This document shows positions 36,271 to 46,458 of a stretch of DNA of 64,000 bases, one piece after another. Positions within the stretch are counted from its first letter, which is position 1. Every line of letters begins with the position of its first letter. Made by a program: the position numbers and the translations under genes. A model generated the notes under the pieces. It made no database searches. It had not been told where the DNA came from and worked only from the letters and a program-made list of their open reading frames with translations. The stretch comes from Noviherbaspirillum sedimenti (GTDB lineage Bacteria > Pseudomonadota > Gammaproteobacteria > Burkholderiales > Burkholderiaceae_D): contig NZ_QYUQ01000002.1 in assembly GCF_003590835.1 (NCBI RefSeq), positions 1,736,001-1,800,000 on the forward strand, written 5' to 3'.

Positions 36271-36672
36271 CTATTGCTTCACAGTCATCTTGTTATCCAC
36301 GCTGCTGACGCCATCGATACCCTTGACGATACTTGCTGCGCGTTCACGCTGTCGTTCGGTATCCACCATGCCACTGAGCGACACCACCCCCTTGTTGGTT
36401 TCCACATGGATGTCAGTCCCCTTGACCGTGGTATCGGCCAGCAAGGCCGTTTTCGCCTTGGTTGTGATCACCGAATCCTCGATTCCTCGTTCGGCGCGCT
36501 GGGTTAGAGAACCGTTGCCATAAGAACCTGAGGCGCTTGAAGATTCCGACGCCCCTGAAGACATGGATTCTGATCCGGGCTGATCGGCGGCACGGCGTTC
36601 GCAGCCGGAAATTGCCGCACCAAAAACAATAATGAAAAACAAGCTTTTGAAGAGATGGGAAGTTTTGTTCAT
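36271..36672 (-). CDS. BON-domain lipoprotein (OsmY-like)
   Basis: Exported lipoprotein of 133 residues. The signal peptide ends in the lipobox ISGC, a Ser-rich linker follows, and the single BON domain covers about residues 65-133 (DSVITTKAKTALLAD, VVSLSGMVD, VDNKMTV). BON proteins bind phospholipids and are typical of osmotic stress. AAGGATTG precedes the chosen start. The sigma-54 activator gene begins about 40 bases after its stop. Confidence 0.9.
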   Translation of the reverse strand: MNKTSHLFKSLFFIIVFGAAISGCERRAADQPGSESMSSGASESSSASGSYGNGSLTQRAERGIEDSVITTKAKTALLADTTVKGTDIHVETNKGVVSLSGMVDTERQRERAASIVKGIDGVSSVDNKMTVKQ

Positions 36673-36993
36673 TTTCAATCCTTTCCACAATGGGTAACCG
36701 TCGTTTCTAGACTCCACCTCATGTAATAAGTTCTTTAGCAATTCATATGAGCAACAAGAAAGGTCCTGCCGGTAAGTAATACAGCTTTCTTGTCGAGCGC
36801 CTGCCAGAAATACTCAGGCAGACGAATAACGAATTGCACGCGGTTAATGTAATGAACCTGCTGAGCAATGTCCCGGCGACTCAAAGGCCATAGTGGCGGA
36901 AGCATTCGCTTGCGCTCGTGAGCGATATCAAGCCAGAGATGATTTCGCGGCCAATTGCGCGAAATGGACGTCGCAGTGAATCAATTAATTTCC
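36673..36993. other. Intergenic region between the BON and phospholipase-D genes
   Basis: Both neighbours are on the minus strand, so this must hold the BON promoter. A minus-strand frame of 56 codons (36735-36905, starting MLPPLWPL) has no ribosome site and no known relative; I do not call it. No terminator hairpin with T tract was seen. Confidence 0.4.
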
Positions 36994-38385
36994 CTACAAA
37001 AAGAACGCCCACATGCGTGCCCACGCCTCATGAATACGCTCGGCCATGCCGCGCTCCTCCCAGCGGGCGGCATCGATCCGCACCGATGCGGCGACGTCAG
37101 CGTCAAACATCTGTTCCATCTGCTGCGCAAATTTTTTTCCCAGCACGATCGTATTGACCTCGTCGTTGTACAGGAAGCTGCGGAAATCGATGTTGCTCGA
37201 TCCCACTGTGGACCAGACACCGTCAATGACTGCGGTCTTGGCATGTAGCAGCGCATCCTTGCGCTCATAAATCCCGACGCCGGCCTGTAGCAGTTCCGAG
37301 TAATATGAACGGGCAGCATGCAAGGTGCTCCGAAAATCGCTAACGCTTGGCAGCACCAGCCGCACGTCCACGCCGCGCTGCGCCGCGCTCTTCAGTGCAG
37401 CCACGGTTTGTGCATCCGGCACAAAATAGGCCATGGTCAGGTGGATGCTTCTATCGGCATTTGTCATAGCCGACAGCAACTCAACATAGATCAGGTTCAG
37501 CTCGTCGTCCGGACTGCTGCCGAGGGTACGCACGATGGTATCGCCCTGCTGTTGCACCACAGGAAAATAGCTTTTTTGCGCAAGTGCGGCGCACCCCTGG
37601 CGCTGCCAGCTCCCGAGGAACAGCTGCTGATACTCCCTTACGGCAGGCCCGCGCACTTCAATCTGGGTATCGCGCCACGGATGCGGCACACCGCTACGCA
37701 TCCTGCGGATCGACGAACTGCGTGAATAGACGCTGCTGATGTTGATGCCGCCGGTAAAACCGATCTTGCCATCAACCACGAGAATTTTTCGGTGATCGCG
37801 ATGATTCAGCGAGAACAGCTTGCCACGTAATGGATTAACCGGATTGAACTCGCAGACATTGATGCCGGACTGGCGCAGCTGTTGAAAGAACTCCGGACGC
37901 GTCGACAAACTACCGACGCTGTCGTACATCAGACTCACTTGCACACCATGCTTCTGTTTTTCCATCAACAATTTTCCGAGTGCTTCACCGACACCCTCTT
38001 CATCGTAGATATAGGTTTCCAGGTTGATGTGGTCCTGGGCGGCACGGATTGCGTCAAACATCGCGCGATACGTGGCGGCACCATCGATCAACACGCGTAC
38101 GGCGTTACCTGTAATGAGCGGATTTGGATTAATTGCGTGCATGAATTCCAGGTGACGATCGAGCAAATCCGTCTTGCCTTCCCGCTGCAGCCTGTCCAGA
38201 ATCTGCGCGCTTTTCTGGGGGGATAACAGACCATGCTGGCCGGCGACATGTGGTCTGCCTTGACTGGCATTGTCGCGATCCAGCGTGTCAATATCCGGCA
38301 GGCTGGCGCAAGCCACCTGACTCAGTGCCAGTGCCAGTGCGGCGACAACGCGCTTGACAGAATTGAATTTGTTGCCCGGATTCAT
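36994..38385 (-). CDS. Phospholipase-D-family lipoprotein (cardiolipin synthase-like)
   Basis: Protein of 463 residues. The signal peptide ends at a lipobox (QVAC), which is unusual since most ClsB proteins are cytosolic-membrane enzymes without one. Two HKD motifs are visible: HRKILVVDGKIGFTGG and, near the C terminus, HAKTAVIDGVWSTVGSSN. Each domain also has the downstream GG/S and E residues. It may exchange phospholipid head groups or hydrolyse phosphodiesters at the outer membrane or periplasmic face. An in-frame GTG 56 codons upstream is rejected because the signal peptide would be internal. Confidence 0.88.
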   Translation of the reverse strand: MNPGNKFNSVKRVVAALALALSQVACASLPDIDTLDRDNASQGRPHVAGQHGLLSPQKSAQILDRLQREGKTDLLDRHLEFMHAINPNPLITGNAVRVLIDGAATYRAMFDAIRAAQDHINLETYIYDEEGVGEALGKLLMEKQKHGVQVSLMYDSVGSLSTRPEFFQQLRQSGINVCEFNPVNPLRGKLFSLNHRDHRKILVVDGKIGFTGGINISSVYSRSSSIRRMRSGVPHPWRDTQIEVRGPAVREYQQLFLGSWQRQGCAALAQKSYFPVVQQQGDTIVRTLGSSPDDELNLIYVELLSAMTNADRSIHLTMAYFVPDAQTVAALKSAAQRGVDVRLVLPSVSDFRSTLHAARSYYSELLQAGVGIYERKDALLHAKTAVIDGVWSTVGSSNIDFRSFLYNDEVNTIVLGKKFAQQMEQMFDADVAASVRIDAARWEERGMAERIHEAWARMWAFFL

Positions 38386-38787
38386 TTTCCGCCTTTCCGC
38401 AATTTTCAGGCTCAAGGCAATCGTAACAAATTTTATTTCAAGCACTCTTGTGTAGAAATTATCGTCATGCAGGTCAATTTTTCCATACTTCGTTACACAG
38501 CGATTACAAACAAGATAAAAGCACTTGTCACTATCAGCCAACACATGTGGCACAGGCCGCTGAACTTAGCCAGAGAAAATCCGAGAAGAAGCCCACACGC
38601 CATACGCGTGCATAAAAGAACGGCGCCGCAAAGCGGCGCCTCGGTATCGGTCCCGGCACTGGCGCGTATCTTCGACATCGGCATGCTCGTCGAAATACGT
38701 GATTACGCCATGCGCGCCTTCCATGCCAAGGTTTGCGTATTCCGGCTAAAGGCCGGAGCGCAATCTGTCGACCGGGGTACTGCCGCT
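38386..38787. other. Intergenic region between dusA and the phospholipase-D gene
   Basis: Holds the minus-strand promoter of the phospholipase gene (a possible TTGACC - 17 bases - TACACA) and, further right, the dusA terminator. A further weak stem (TCCGGC/GCCGGA, 38741-38757) lacks a T tract. No gene is supported here. Confidence 0.4.
38622..38640 (-). terminator. Hairpin downstream of dusA
   Basis: Perfect 8-bp stem GGCGCCGC/GCGGCGCC with a 3-base loop; on the minus strand GTTCTTTTA follows, a moderate T tract. Confidence 0.6.
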
Positions 38788-39792
38788 TTATGCGGCCAGC
38801 TGCGGCATGCGCTCGAGTGCGTCGAGCAGCAGTCGCGGATCGCCCGCAGCCAGGCGGCGCGAGTCGGACAAGGTCTGGCGAAAATGCCGTGCACCCGGCA
38901 TGCCGGCCATCAGGCCCAGCATGTGGCGGGTAATGCTGTTCATGCGCAATCCCTTGCCATTGTCGCCGTAGCGCGCCAACTGCTCATGGATATACGGCAG
39001 CATTGCCCGCACGATATCGGCACGCGATTTTTCCGGCGCGGCATCGCCGTAATAACGCGCATCGAATTCCGCCATCAGGTAAGGATTATGGTAAGCCTCG
39101 CGGCCCAGCATCACGCCATCGACCTGCTGCAGGTGGGCGTCAATTTCCGCCAGCGTCTTGATGCCGCCATTGACGATGATTTCCAGATCAGGAAAATCGC
39201 CTTTGAGGCGATAGGCATAATCGTATTTCAGCGGCGGAACCTCGCGGTTTTCCTTCGGGCTCAAGCCTTTCAGGATCGCATTGCGCGCATGGACGATGAA
39301 GGTGCGGCAGCCGGCATCAGCCACCGTGCCGACGAAGTCGCGCACGAAGTCGTAGGAGGCGACGTCGTCGATGCCGATGCGGTGCTTGACCGTGACATCG
39401 ATCGTTACGGCATCGCGCATGGCCTTGACGCAATCGGCGACGAGCGACGCCTCGTTCATCAGGCAGGCACCGAATGCGCCCTTTTGCACGCGTTCGGAAG
39501 GACAGCCGCAATTCAGGTTGATTTCATCGTAACCCCATTGCTCCCCCAGTTTTGCGCATTTTGCGAGGTCGCCCGGCTCGCTGCCGCCCAGCTGCAGCGC
39601 CACCGGGTGTTCCTCCTCGCTGAAATCGAGGTGGCGCGCAACGTCGCCGTGTATCAGCGCGCCGCTGGTCACCATCTCCGTATACAGCCAGGTATGGCGG
39701 GTGATGTGGCGGTGGAAGACGCGGCAATGGCGATCGGTCCAGTCCATCATGGGCGCAACCGACAGGCGGCGAGGCGGGAGAGTCTTGTTCAT
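38788..39792 (-). CDS. dusA: tRNA-dihydrouridine(20/20a) synthase
   Basis: Flavoenzyme of 334 residues that reduces uridine 20/20a in tRNA D-loops. The FMN barrel starts with LSVAPMMDWTDRHCR. The catalytic cysteine is in NCGCPSERVQKGAFGACLM, with the second strand IVHARNAIL and the phosphate-binding GIKTLAEI following. The DusA-type C-terminal helical domain is present. Monocistronic, divergent from the aminotransferase gene. Confidence 0.96.
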   Translation of the reverse strand: MNKTLPPRRLSVAPMMDWTDRHCRVFHRHITRHTWLYTEMVTSGALIHGDVARHLDFSEEEHPVALQLGGSEPGDLAKCAKLGEQWGYDEINLNCGCPSERVQKGAFGACLMNEASLVADCVKAMRDAVTIDVTVKHRIGIDDVASYDFVRDFVGTVADAGCRTFIVHARNAILKGLSPKENREVPPLKYDYAYRLKGDFPDLEIIVNGGIKTLAEIDAHLQQVDGVMLGREAYHNPYLMAEFDARYYGDAAPEKSRADIVRAMLPYIHEQLARYGDNGKGLRMNSITRHMLGLMAGMPGARHFRQTLSDSRRLAAGDPRLLLDALERMPQLAA

Positions 39793-39914
39793 TTCGATTC
39801 AGGCATGAAGGGCGGCGCTGCAACAAGCCGTGCAACGCAATTGCGGAAGTATACGGAAAATTCGCTTCGCTGGCTCGGCTGCCGTACTATGATGGCAATA
39901 TTGAATCTTATTCG

Positions 39915-41258
39915 ATGGATGCCCGCGCCATGCCCCAGCCCTCCGACAAGCCCGATACCAGCCACTTCTGGATGCCGTTCACCGCCAACCGGCAGTTCAA
40001 GAACAAGCCGCGCATGCTGGTGGCGGCTTCCGGCATGTATTACTACAGCGACGACGGTCGCCAGATCCTCGACGGCACCGCCGGCCTGTGGTGCGTCAAT
40101 GCCGGCCACTGCCACCCGAAAATCACCGAAGCGATCCAGCGCCAGGCCGGTGCCATGGATTACGCCCCGGCCTTCCAGATGGGCCACCCGCTGGTCTTTG
40201 AGGCCGCCAGCGCGCTTGTGTCGATCGCTCCGGAAGGCCTGAACCGCGTCTTCTTTTGCAACGACGGTTCGGAAGCGGTCGACACCTCCCTGAAGATCGC
40301 CCTGGCTTACCACCGGGTGCGCGGCGACGGCCTGCGCCATCGCCTGATCGGCCGCGAGCGCGGCTACCACGGGGTCGGCTTCGGCGGCATTTCGGTCGGC
40401 GGCATCGCCGGCAACCGCAAGCATTTCGGCCCGGCCCTGCCGGCCGTAGACCACCTGCGTCATCCCTTGGACATTGCCCGCAACGCCTTTACCCGCGGCC
40501 TGCCGCAACAAGGCGCGGAACTGGCCGACGAACTGGAACAGCGCCTGTTGGCCCTGCATGACCCCGCCACGGTGGCGGCCGTCATCGTCGAACCCATCCA
40601 GGGCTCGACCGGCGTAATCCTGCCACCTGCCGGCTACCTGCAAAAGTTGCGCGCGATCTGCGACAAGTACGGCATCCTGCTGATTTTCGACGAAGTCATT
40701 ACCGGCTTCGGCCGCCTCGGCGCCGCCTTCGGCGCTGGTTATTTTGACGTGATGCCCGACATGATCATCTGCGCCAAAGGCCTGACCAATGCCGCCGTGC
40801 CGATGGGTGCAGTGCTGGTGCGCCAGGAGATACATGACGCATTCATGGACGCCGCACCGGAAAATGCCATCGAATTTTTCCACGGCTATACCTATACCGG
40901 CCATCCGCTGGCATCGGCGGCGGCGATCGCCGCCATCGACGTCTATACCAGCGAAGGCTTGTTCGAACAGGCGGCGGCCATGGCGCCATTTTTCGAACAG
41001 GCGGCGCACAGCCTCAAGGGGCTGCCCTACATCAAAGACATCCGTAACTTGGGACTGGTGTGCGGCATCGAACTGGAAAGCATTCCCGGCCAGCCGGGTG
41101 CACGCGCTTTCAACGTCTTCCTGAAATGCTTTTGGGAGAAAAATATCCTGATCCGCACCACCGGCGACATCATTGCGCTGTCACCGCCGCTGATCATCAA
41201 CCAGATGCAAACTGAACAATTATTTGGCGCGCTGGCCGAGGTGCTGCGGGGCTTGTAG
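39915..41258 (+). CDS. Class III (omega) aminotransferase, beta-alanine:pyruvate-like
   Basis: PLP enzyme of 447 residues. The N-terminal HFWMPFTANRQFK and AGLWCVNAGH are typical of omega-amino acid:pyruvate transaminases. The PLP-lysine lies in CAKGLTN, preceded by the DEVITGFGRLG aspartate motif. Substrates could be beta-alanine, taurine or related omega-amines. No dehydrogenase partner is adjacent. Confidence 0.9.
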   Translation: MDARAMPQPSDKPDTSHFWMPFTANRQFKNKPRMLVAASGMYYYSDDGRQILDGTAGLWCVNAGHCHPKITEAIQRQAGAMDYAPAFQMGHPLVFEAASALVSIAPEGLNRVFFCNDGSEAVDTSLKIALAYHRVRGDGLRHRLIGRERGYHGVGFGGISVGGIAGNRKHFGPALPAVDHLRHPLDIARNAFTRGLPQQGAELADELEQRLLALHDPATVAAVIVEPIQGSTGVILPPAGYLQKLRAICDKYGILLIFDEVITGFGRLGAAFGAGYFDVMPDMIICAKGLTNAAVPMGAVLVRQEIHDAFMDAAPENAIEFFHGYTYTGHPLASAAAIAAIDVYTSEGLFEQAAAMAPFFEQAAHSLKGLPYIKDIRNLGLVCGIELESIPGQPGARAFNVFLKCFWEKNILIRTTGDIIALSPPLIINQMQTEQLFGALAEVLRGL

Positions 41259-41301
41259 ATCAAGTTGAGATTGCGGCCCCGCCGCCACCTTCGCATCTAC
41301 C

Positions 41302-41997
41302 CTATTTCAGGCTGCCAAACACTTTGCCAATAATCTTGCTGCCCGAGCCGATCGGGTCGCGCCGGATCGCCTTTTCTTCTTCGCCGATCATGTAATACAG
41401 GCCGTCGAGTGCACGCTGCGTCACATAGCCTTCGACCGTGGCCTGCTGCTCATTGACCAGATTGAATTTGGAAACCTGTGCCATCGTCGCATTGTATTTT
41501 GCGGAAAGGCCCGAACGATCGGTGATGCCCTTGACGATCGGCAGGAACTTCACTCCCAGCGAACCAGAGGTCTTTTCCCGGAAAAAATCGGTCACAGACG
41601 TCTCGCCACCGCTCAGAATATTCTTGGCGTCGCTGACCGACATCGATTTCACCGCATTGAGCAGCAGCGGCTTGGCCAGCGGCACCGCAGCTTCGGCGGC
41701 ACGGTTCATCGACACCACCAGGTCGTCGAGCTGCTGGCCACGGCCGCTCATTTTCAGCAAGGGGCGCGCCTGCTCCAGCACGCCTGGCAGCTGGATCTTC
41801 ACCTTGTCGTTGCCGAGAAAACCATCCTGGACGCCGAGCTTGGCGACCGCCGCCACCGCGCCCTTTTCCAGCGCAGCCTTCAAGCCGCTGCTGGCTTCCT
41901 GATTCGACAGATCCGACAGCGACACGGCAAGGGCGAGCGACGCCGTCATTGACAACATCAGCAGGAGTGGGGCTTTGAAGGCATAAAACCTGGACAT
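41302..41997 (-). CDS. DUF4197 family exported protein
   Basis: Protein of 231 residues with signal peptide (cleavage near LALAV). The conserved ALEKGAVAAVAKLGVQDGFL and LPGVLEQARPLL stretches and the C-terminal ALDGLYYMIGEEEKAIRRDP belong to DUF4197. Function is unknown. AAGGAG lies upstream of the ATG. It converges with the aminotransferase gene with 43 bases between. Confidence 0.9.
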   Translation of the reverse strand: MSRFYAFKAPLLLMLSMTASLALAVSLSDLSNQEASSGLKAALEKGAVAAVAKLGVQDGFLGNDKVKIQLPGVLEQARPLLKMSGRGQQLDDLVVSMNRAAEAAVPLAKPLLLNAVKSMSVSDAKNILSGGETSVTDFFREKTSGSLGVKFLPIVKGITDRSGLSAKYNATMAQVSKFNLVNEQQATVEGYVTQRALDGLYYMIGEEEKAIRRDPIGSGSKIIGKVFGSLK

Positions 41998-42051
41998 GGC
42001 GCGTCTCCTTGCGAGTTATGGAAAAAGCAGTGTAACCCAATTCCGGCATAC

Positions 42052-42092
42052 CAAAAAACAAGGCCGCCGCAGCTTGCGCTGGGGCGGCCTTG
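42052..42092 (-). terminator. Terminator downstream of typA
   Basis: 10-bp stem CAAGGCCGCC/GGCGGCCTTG, followed on the minus strand by six T. Confidence 0.9.
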
Positions 42093-42110
42093 CATGTCCG
42101 GCAAAGAGGC

Positions 42111-43946
42111 TTACGCCGCTTCGCGCGATGCCTTCTTGCGCTCGTGCTCTTTCAGGAAGCGCTTGCGCAGGCGAATGCTTTTCGGCGTGATCTCGACCAG
42201 TTCATCGTCCTCAATGAATTCGACCGCATATTCGAGCGACATCTGGATCGGCGGCACCAGGCGTACCGCTTCGTCGGTGCCGGAGGAGCGCACGTTGGTC
42301 AGTTGCTTGCCCTTGATCGGGTTGACCACCAGGTCATTGTCACGGGAATGAATGCCGATGATCATGCCTTCATACACCGGGTCGTTATGCGAAACGAACA
42401 TGCGACCGCGGTCTTGCAGCTTCCAGATCGCATAGGCAACGGCAGCGCCGTCATCCTGCGAAATCAGCACGCCGTTGCGGCGCCCTGCCATCTCGCCCTT
42501 GGAGGCATCCACCGCCGCGTACTCGTCGAACACGTGGCTCATCAAGCCGGTGCCGCGGGTCAGCGTCATGAACTCGCCCTGGAAACCGATCAGGCCGCGC
42601 GCCGGAATGCGGTACTCGAGACGCACCCGGCCTTTGCCGTCCGGTTCCATGTTCTGCAAGTCGCCACGACGACGGCCGAGCTCTTCCATCACGCCGCCCT
42701 GGTGATCTTCTTCCACGTCAACCGACAGCAATTCAAACGGCTCGTGGCGCACGCCGTCCACCATCTTGAACACCACGCGCGGGCGCGACACGGCCAGCTC
42801 GTAACCTTCACGACGCATGTTTTCAATCAGGATCGTCAGGTGCAATTCGCCGCGACCGGAAACCTCGAACGTGGTGTCGTCGCCGGTATCGGTGACGCGC
42901 AGGGCAACGTTGGATTTCAGTTCACGTTCCAGACGCTCGCGAATCTGGCGGCTGGTGACGAACTTGCCTTCACGACCAGCCAGCGGCGAGTTATTCACCA
43001 TGAAGTTCATGTTCAGGGTCGGCTCATCCACCGTCAGCATCGGCAAGGCTTCCGGCGTATCGACGGCGCACACGGTAGTGCCGATGCCCAGCTCCTCGAT
43101 GCCGTTGATCAGCACGATATCGCCGGCAACCGCTTCATCGACCAGAACACGTTCCACGCCCTTGAAATTCAGGACCTGGTTGATGCGGGCTCTGCGCGGC
43201 GTGCCTTCCGGGCCATCCATGATGACCACGTCCTGCAGCGCCTTGACGCGGCCGCGGATGACGCGGCCGATACCGATCTTGCCGACGTAAGAATTGTAAT
43301 CGAGCGAAGAAATCTGCAATTGCAGCGGACCGTCAGGATTGTCGTCGCGCACAGGAACGTGCTGCAAGATTGCCTCGAACAAAGGCACCATGTCGCCGCT
43401 GCGCACGTCTGGCGTCAGGCCGGCATAGCCGTTCAGGCCGGATGCGTAGACGACCGGGAAGTCCAGTTGTTCGTCGGTTGCGCCCAGCTTGTCGAACAAT
43501 TCAAAGGTCTGGTTGAGCACCCATTCGGTACGCGCGCTCGGACGATCCACCTTGTTGATCACGACGATCGGCTTCAGGCCCAGCGCCAGCGCCTTGCGGG
43601 TGACGAAACGGGTTTGCGGCATCGGGCCGTCAACCGCATCGACCAGCAACAAAACGCTGTCCACCATCGACAGAACACGCTCCACCTCGCCGCCGAAGTC
43701 GGCATGGCCCGGGGTGTCGACGATATTGATATGAATGCCGTTGTACTCAACCGCGCAATTCTTCGCCAGAATCGTGATGCCGCGCTCTTTTTCAATATCG
43801 CCGGAATCCATCACGCGATTATCGACTTGCTGGTTGTCGCGGAAAGTGCCGCTTTGGCGCAGGAGCTGGTCGACCAGGGTGGTTTTGCCGTGGTCGACGT
43901 GGGCAATGATGGCGATATTACGGATGGCGCGTTTGGTAGTGGACAT
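42111..43946 (-). CDS. typA: Translational GTPase BipA/TypA
   Basis: Ribosome-associated GTPase of 611 residues involved in assembly at low temperature and stress responses. G1 is [10 protein letters not shown]3 DTPGHADFG and G4 NKVDRP. Domain II and the EF-G-like III and V domains follow, with the TypA-specific C-terminal domain ending in Lys/Arg-rich residues. [10 protein letters not shown] is chosen as start; an ATG 16 codons upstream would add a non-homologous leader. Confidence 0.97.
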   Translation of the reverse strand: MSTTKRAIRNIAIIAHVDHGKTTLVDQLLRQSGTFRDNQQVDNRVMDSGDIEKERGITILAKNCAVEYNGIHINIVDTPGHADFGGEVERVLSMVDSVLLLVDAVDGPMPQTRFVTRKALALGLKPIVVINKVDRPSARTEWVLNQTFELFDKLGATDEQLDFPVVYASGLNGYAGLTPDVRSGDMVPLFEAILQHVPVRDDNPDGPLQLQISSLDYNSYVGKIGIGRVIRGRVKALQDVVIMDGPEGTPRRARINQVLNFKGVERVLVDEAVAGDIVLINGIEELGIGTTVCAVDTPEALPMLTVDEPTLNMNFMVNNSPLAGREGKFVTSRQIRERLERELKSNVALRVTDTGDDTTFEVSGRGELHLTILIENMRREGYELAVSRPRVVFKMVDGVRHEPFELLSVDVEEDHQGGVMEELGRRRGDLQNMEPDGKGRVRLEYRIPARGLIGFQGEFMTLTRGTGLMSHVFDEYAAVDASKGEMAGRRNGVLISQDDGAAVAYAIWKLQDRGRMFVSHNDPVYEGMIIGIHSRDNDLVVNPIKGKQLTNVRSSGTDEAVRLVPPIQMSLEYAVEFIEDDELVEITPKSIRLRKRFLKEHERKKASREAA

Positions 43947-44120
43947 ATGTGTTCGGATCGTTAGGGTACGGGGCCCGAAATTCGGGTAACCCATAATTAT
44001 AGCATGGTGCGGCGCATGAAAATAGGAAAAGCCTTGTATTTCAATGGCTTGCCGGAAACGCAGGGAATATTATGCTTGCCTGTAATTTCGCAGAATGCAA
44101 TATTTTGTGTGATTACCAGG

Positions 44121-44579
44121 AGCCTGCCGCCCAAGGGACAGACGCCCATCATCCAGTTTCACTTCAACTGGAACCACGTCTCGGTCATTGCCGCACTCAC
44201 GCGCACCAACTGCCTGTTCCGGCTGCACGAAGGCAGCATCAAAAAGGAAGAGATCGTCGAATTCCTCAAAGCACTCAAGGCGCATCTCAAGCAGCCTTTT
44301 CTGGTGATTTTGGACGGCTTGAAGGCGCATCGCAGCCGCCTCGTGCGCGACTATCTCGATGCGCTGAACGGCCACATTCAAATTGCCTTTCTTCCATCTT
44401 ATGCACCCGATCTCAATCCCGTCGAATATTTGTGGGCCTGGCTCAAGCGGCATGCGCTGGCCAATTACTGCCCCAACAATCTGGACGAGCTGCACGCGAC
44501 CGCGCGCAACAAGCTCAAGAGCGCGCAAAAGCGCCCTTCGATCATCGCCGCATGTTGGAAGCAGGCTACGCTGTGGTGA
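44121..44579 (+). pseudogene. IS630-family transposase, C-terminal half only
   Basis: The DDE part of an IS630-type transposase: LVILDGLKAHRSRLVRDYL and AFLPSYAPDLNPVEYLWAWL contain the second Asp and the Glu of the catalytic triad. The N-terminal helix-turn-helix and first Asp are missing, and the upstream 117 bases of open frame do not resemble the family. It differs clearly from the intact IS630 element at 62643. It marks the left edge of the acquired catabolic fragment. Confidence 0.8.
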
Positions 44580-44702
44580 TGTGATAAATTATGGAATTCT
44601 CAATAGTGGCGGGTCCACGCTAACTGCCGCTCGACGTAGTCTTGCGAAGCGAATCACATTGCGTCCGCTGTTCTCAGTGATTGACGCGGTTGCCGGCGAA
44701 GC

Positions 44703-46391
44703 TCATGGAATGCCCCTGGCGCGCGCACGCTCCTTTGCCGGCGCGCTATCGAGAGCAGACACCTCGTTTCTGCGGATGGCCTCTCGGAGCACGTTTTTCT
44801 GAATCTTGCCAGTTGCCGTCTTCGGAATCGGGTGCAAGACGATTCGCTTAGGGCATTTGAAATGCGCGAGATGTTCACGACAGTGGGCAATCAGTGCATC
44901 TTCGGAGATATCCCTCTCGTCGCGCAATTCGACGAAGGCAACCGGGACCTCTCCCCACTTCTCGTCGGGCATTGCGACCACGGCGGCGGCTGCCACAGCT
45001 TCGTGCCGATACAGAATATCCTCGACCTCGACCGACGAAATATTCTCGCCACCGGAAATGATGATGTCCTTGGAACGGTCCTTGATCCGAACATAGCCGT
45101 CCGACTCGAGCACCGCGAGGTCGCCAGAGCGGAACCAGCCCCCGTCGAACGCGCGGTCGGTTGCCTCGGAGTCTTTGAGATACCCCATCATCGTCATGTT
45201 GCCCCGGAATACGATCTCTCCGATCTCCGAACCGTCCGCTTTGACCTCAGCCGTAGAATTCGATGCCATCACTGTCATGCCCGCCTGCAGGGCATAGTTG
45301 ACACCCTGGCGGGCATTGCGATCGGCGCGCTCGGCATCGCTTAGCCGATCCCATGCGGGCTGCTGCTCACAAATTGCAGCCGGCCCATAGGTTTCCGTCA
45401 GCCCGTAAATGTGAGTAAGCCGCACACCGATAGAATCCATGGCCGCGATTAGACTCGCCGGCGGCGGCGCACCACCTATGAGCGCCGAGACGGAGGGATC
45501 GAAGACAAGATCTTGATGTTGCGCCCTGTCGCGTATTAGCGCATGGACAATCGGCGCGCCGCAGTAGTGCGTTACCCGTTCATCGGTAATAAGTTGGACG
45601 ATAGTTTCACCGTCAACACGCCGCAGGCAAACGTTCTTGCCGCCTTGCAGGGCGAGGATCCACGGCATGCACCAACCATTGCAATGAAACAGCGGAAGTG
45701 TCCATAGATAGGAGGCTCCCTTCGGCACGCCCCAACTGACTATCGATGAAACAGCCGAAAGATAAGCGCCCCTGTGTGAATACACCACTCCCTTAGGGCG
45801 TCCTGTTGTTCCTGAGGTGTAATTGACCGCAATCGGGGTCCATTCATCATCGACTTTGCAAGTCGGAGCATTCGCATCTCCCGAGGCCAGAAACGACTCG
45901 TAGATCTCGACATCACGCGGTGCTGCAAATCCTGCCTGTAGGTCGGCGAAAGCGATAAGGCGAGGTGGTTTCCGTATCTGCGCGAGTGCGGTTTGCGCCA
46001 ACTCAAGAAATTCCGCGTCCACGATCAGCAGACGTGCTTCACAGTGTTCAAGGATGTAGGAGATGGTCTCTGCGTCAAGCCGCGTGTTGACGGTATTGAG
46101 CACAGCACCAGCCATCGGCACGGCAAAATGCGCAGCAAGCATCGGCGGCGTGTTTGTCATCAACAGAGCTACAACGTCGCCACGCTTGATCCCTGCGCGC
46201 ATGAGTGCTGAGGCAAACCGGCGGCATGTTGTAGCATGCTCACTCCAGCTTTCCCGATGGTTGCCGTAGACGATGGCGATTCGATCTGGAAAGACCTTTG
46301 CGGCACGATCCAGGAAAGTAACAGGTGTCAATGCATCGAAGTTTGCTGCCCGTGGCCTCAAGCCCGGATCATTCCATTGGTTCGTCTGCAT
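44703..46391 (-). CDS. Acyl-CoA synthetase (AMP-forming)
   Basis: Adenylate-forming ligase of 562 residues. P-loop is YTSGTTGRPKGVVYSH, followed by YGLTETYGP and the hinge GGWFRSGDLAV; the C-terminal lysine lies in TATGKIQKNVL. It belongs to the medium/long-chain fatty acyl or aryl-acyl branch. The substrate is unknown; neighbours suggest a beta-oxidation-like route. AGGAG precedes the ATG. It is the last gene of the acquired unit. Confidence 0.9.
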   Translation of the reverse strand: MQTNQWNDPGLRPRAANFDALTPVTFLDRAAKVFPDRIAIVYGNHRESWSEHATTCRRFASALMRAGIKRGDVVALLMTNTPPMLAAHFAVPMAGAVLNTVNTRLDAETISYILEHCEARLLIVDAEFLELAQTALAQIRKPPRLIAFADLQAGFAAPRDVEIYESFLASGDANAPTCKVDDEWTPIAVNYTSGTTGRPKGVVYSHRGAYLSAVSSIVSWGVPKGASYLWTLPLFHCNGWCMPWILALQGGKNVCLRRVDGETIVQLITDERVTHYCGAPIVHALIRDRAQHQDLVFDPSVSALIGGAPPPASLIAAMDSIGVRLTHIYGLTETYGPAAICEQQPAWDRLSDAERADRNARQGVNYALQAGMTVMASNSTAEVKADGSEIGEIVFRGNMTMMGYLKDSEATDRAFDGGWFRSGDLAVLESDGYVRIKDRSKDIIISGGENISSVEVEDILYRHEAVAAAAVVAMPDEKWGEVPVAFVELRDERDISEDALIAHCREHLAHFKCPKRIVLHPIPKTATGKIQKNVLREAIRRNEVSALDSAPAKERARARGIP

Positions 46392-46458
46392 AGGTGTCTC
46401 CTAAAAAATGTTTTTATATTTTGGGGATGTGCCTGCAAGCCACTGCTGGACTACTGGA

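Noticed and set aside
36735..36905. 56-codon minus-strand frame between the BON and phospholipase genes (MLPPLWPL...)
   Set aside because: No ribosome site or known relative; somewhat protein-like but too little support to call.
42090..43964. 624-codon open frame opposite typA
   Set aside because: Antisense shadow of a highly conserved GTPase gene with no protein-like features.
44004..44120. Upstream extension of the IS630 remnant frame as a genuine N terminus
   Set aside because: The 39 codons do not resemble the transposase N-terminal domain and lie in former intergenic DNA next to typA.
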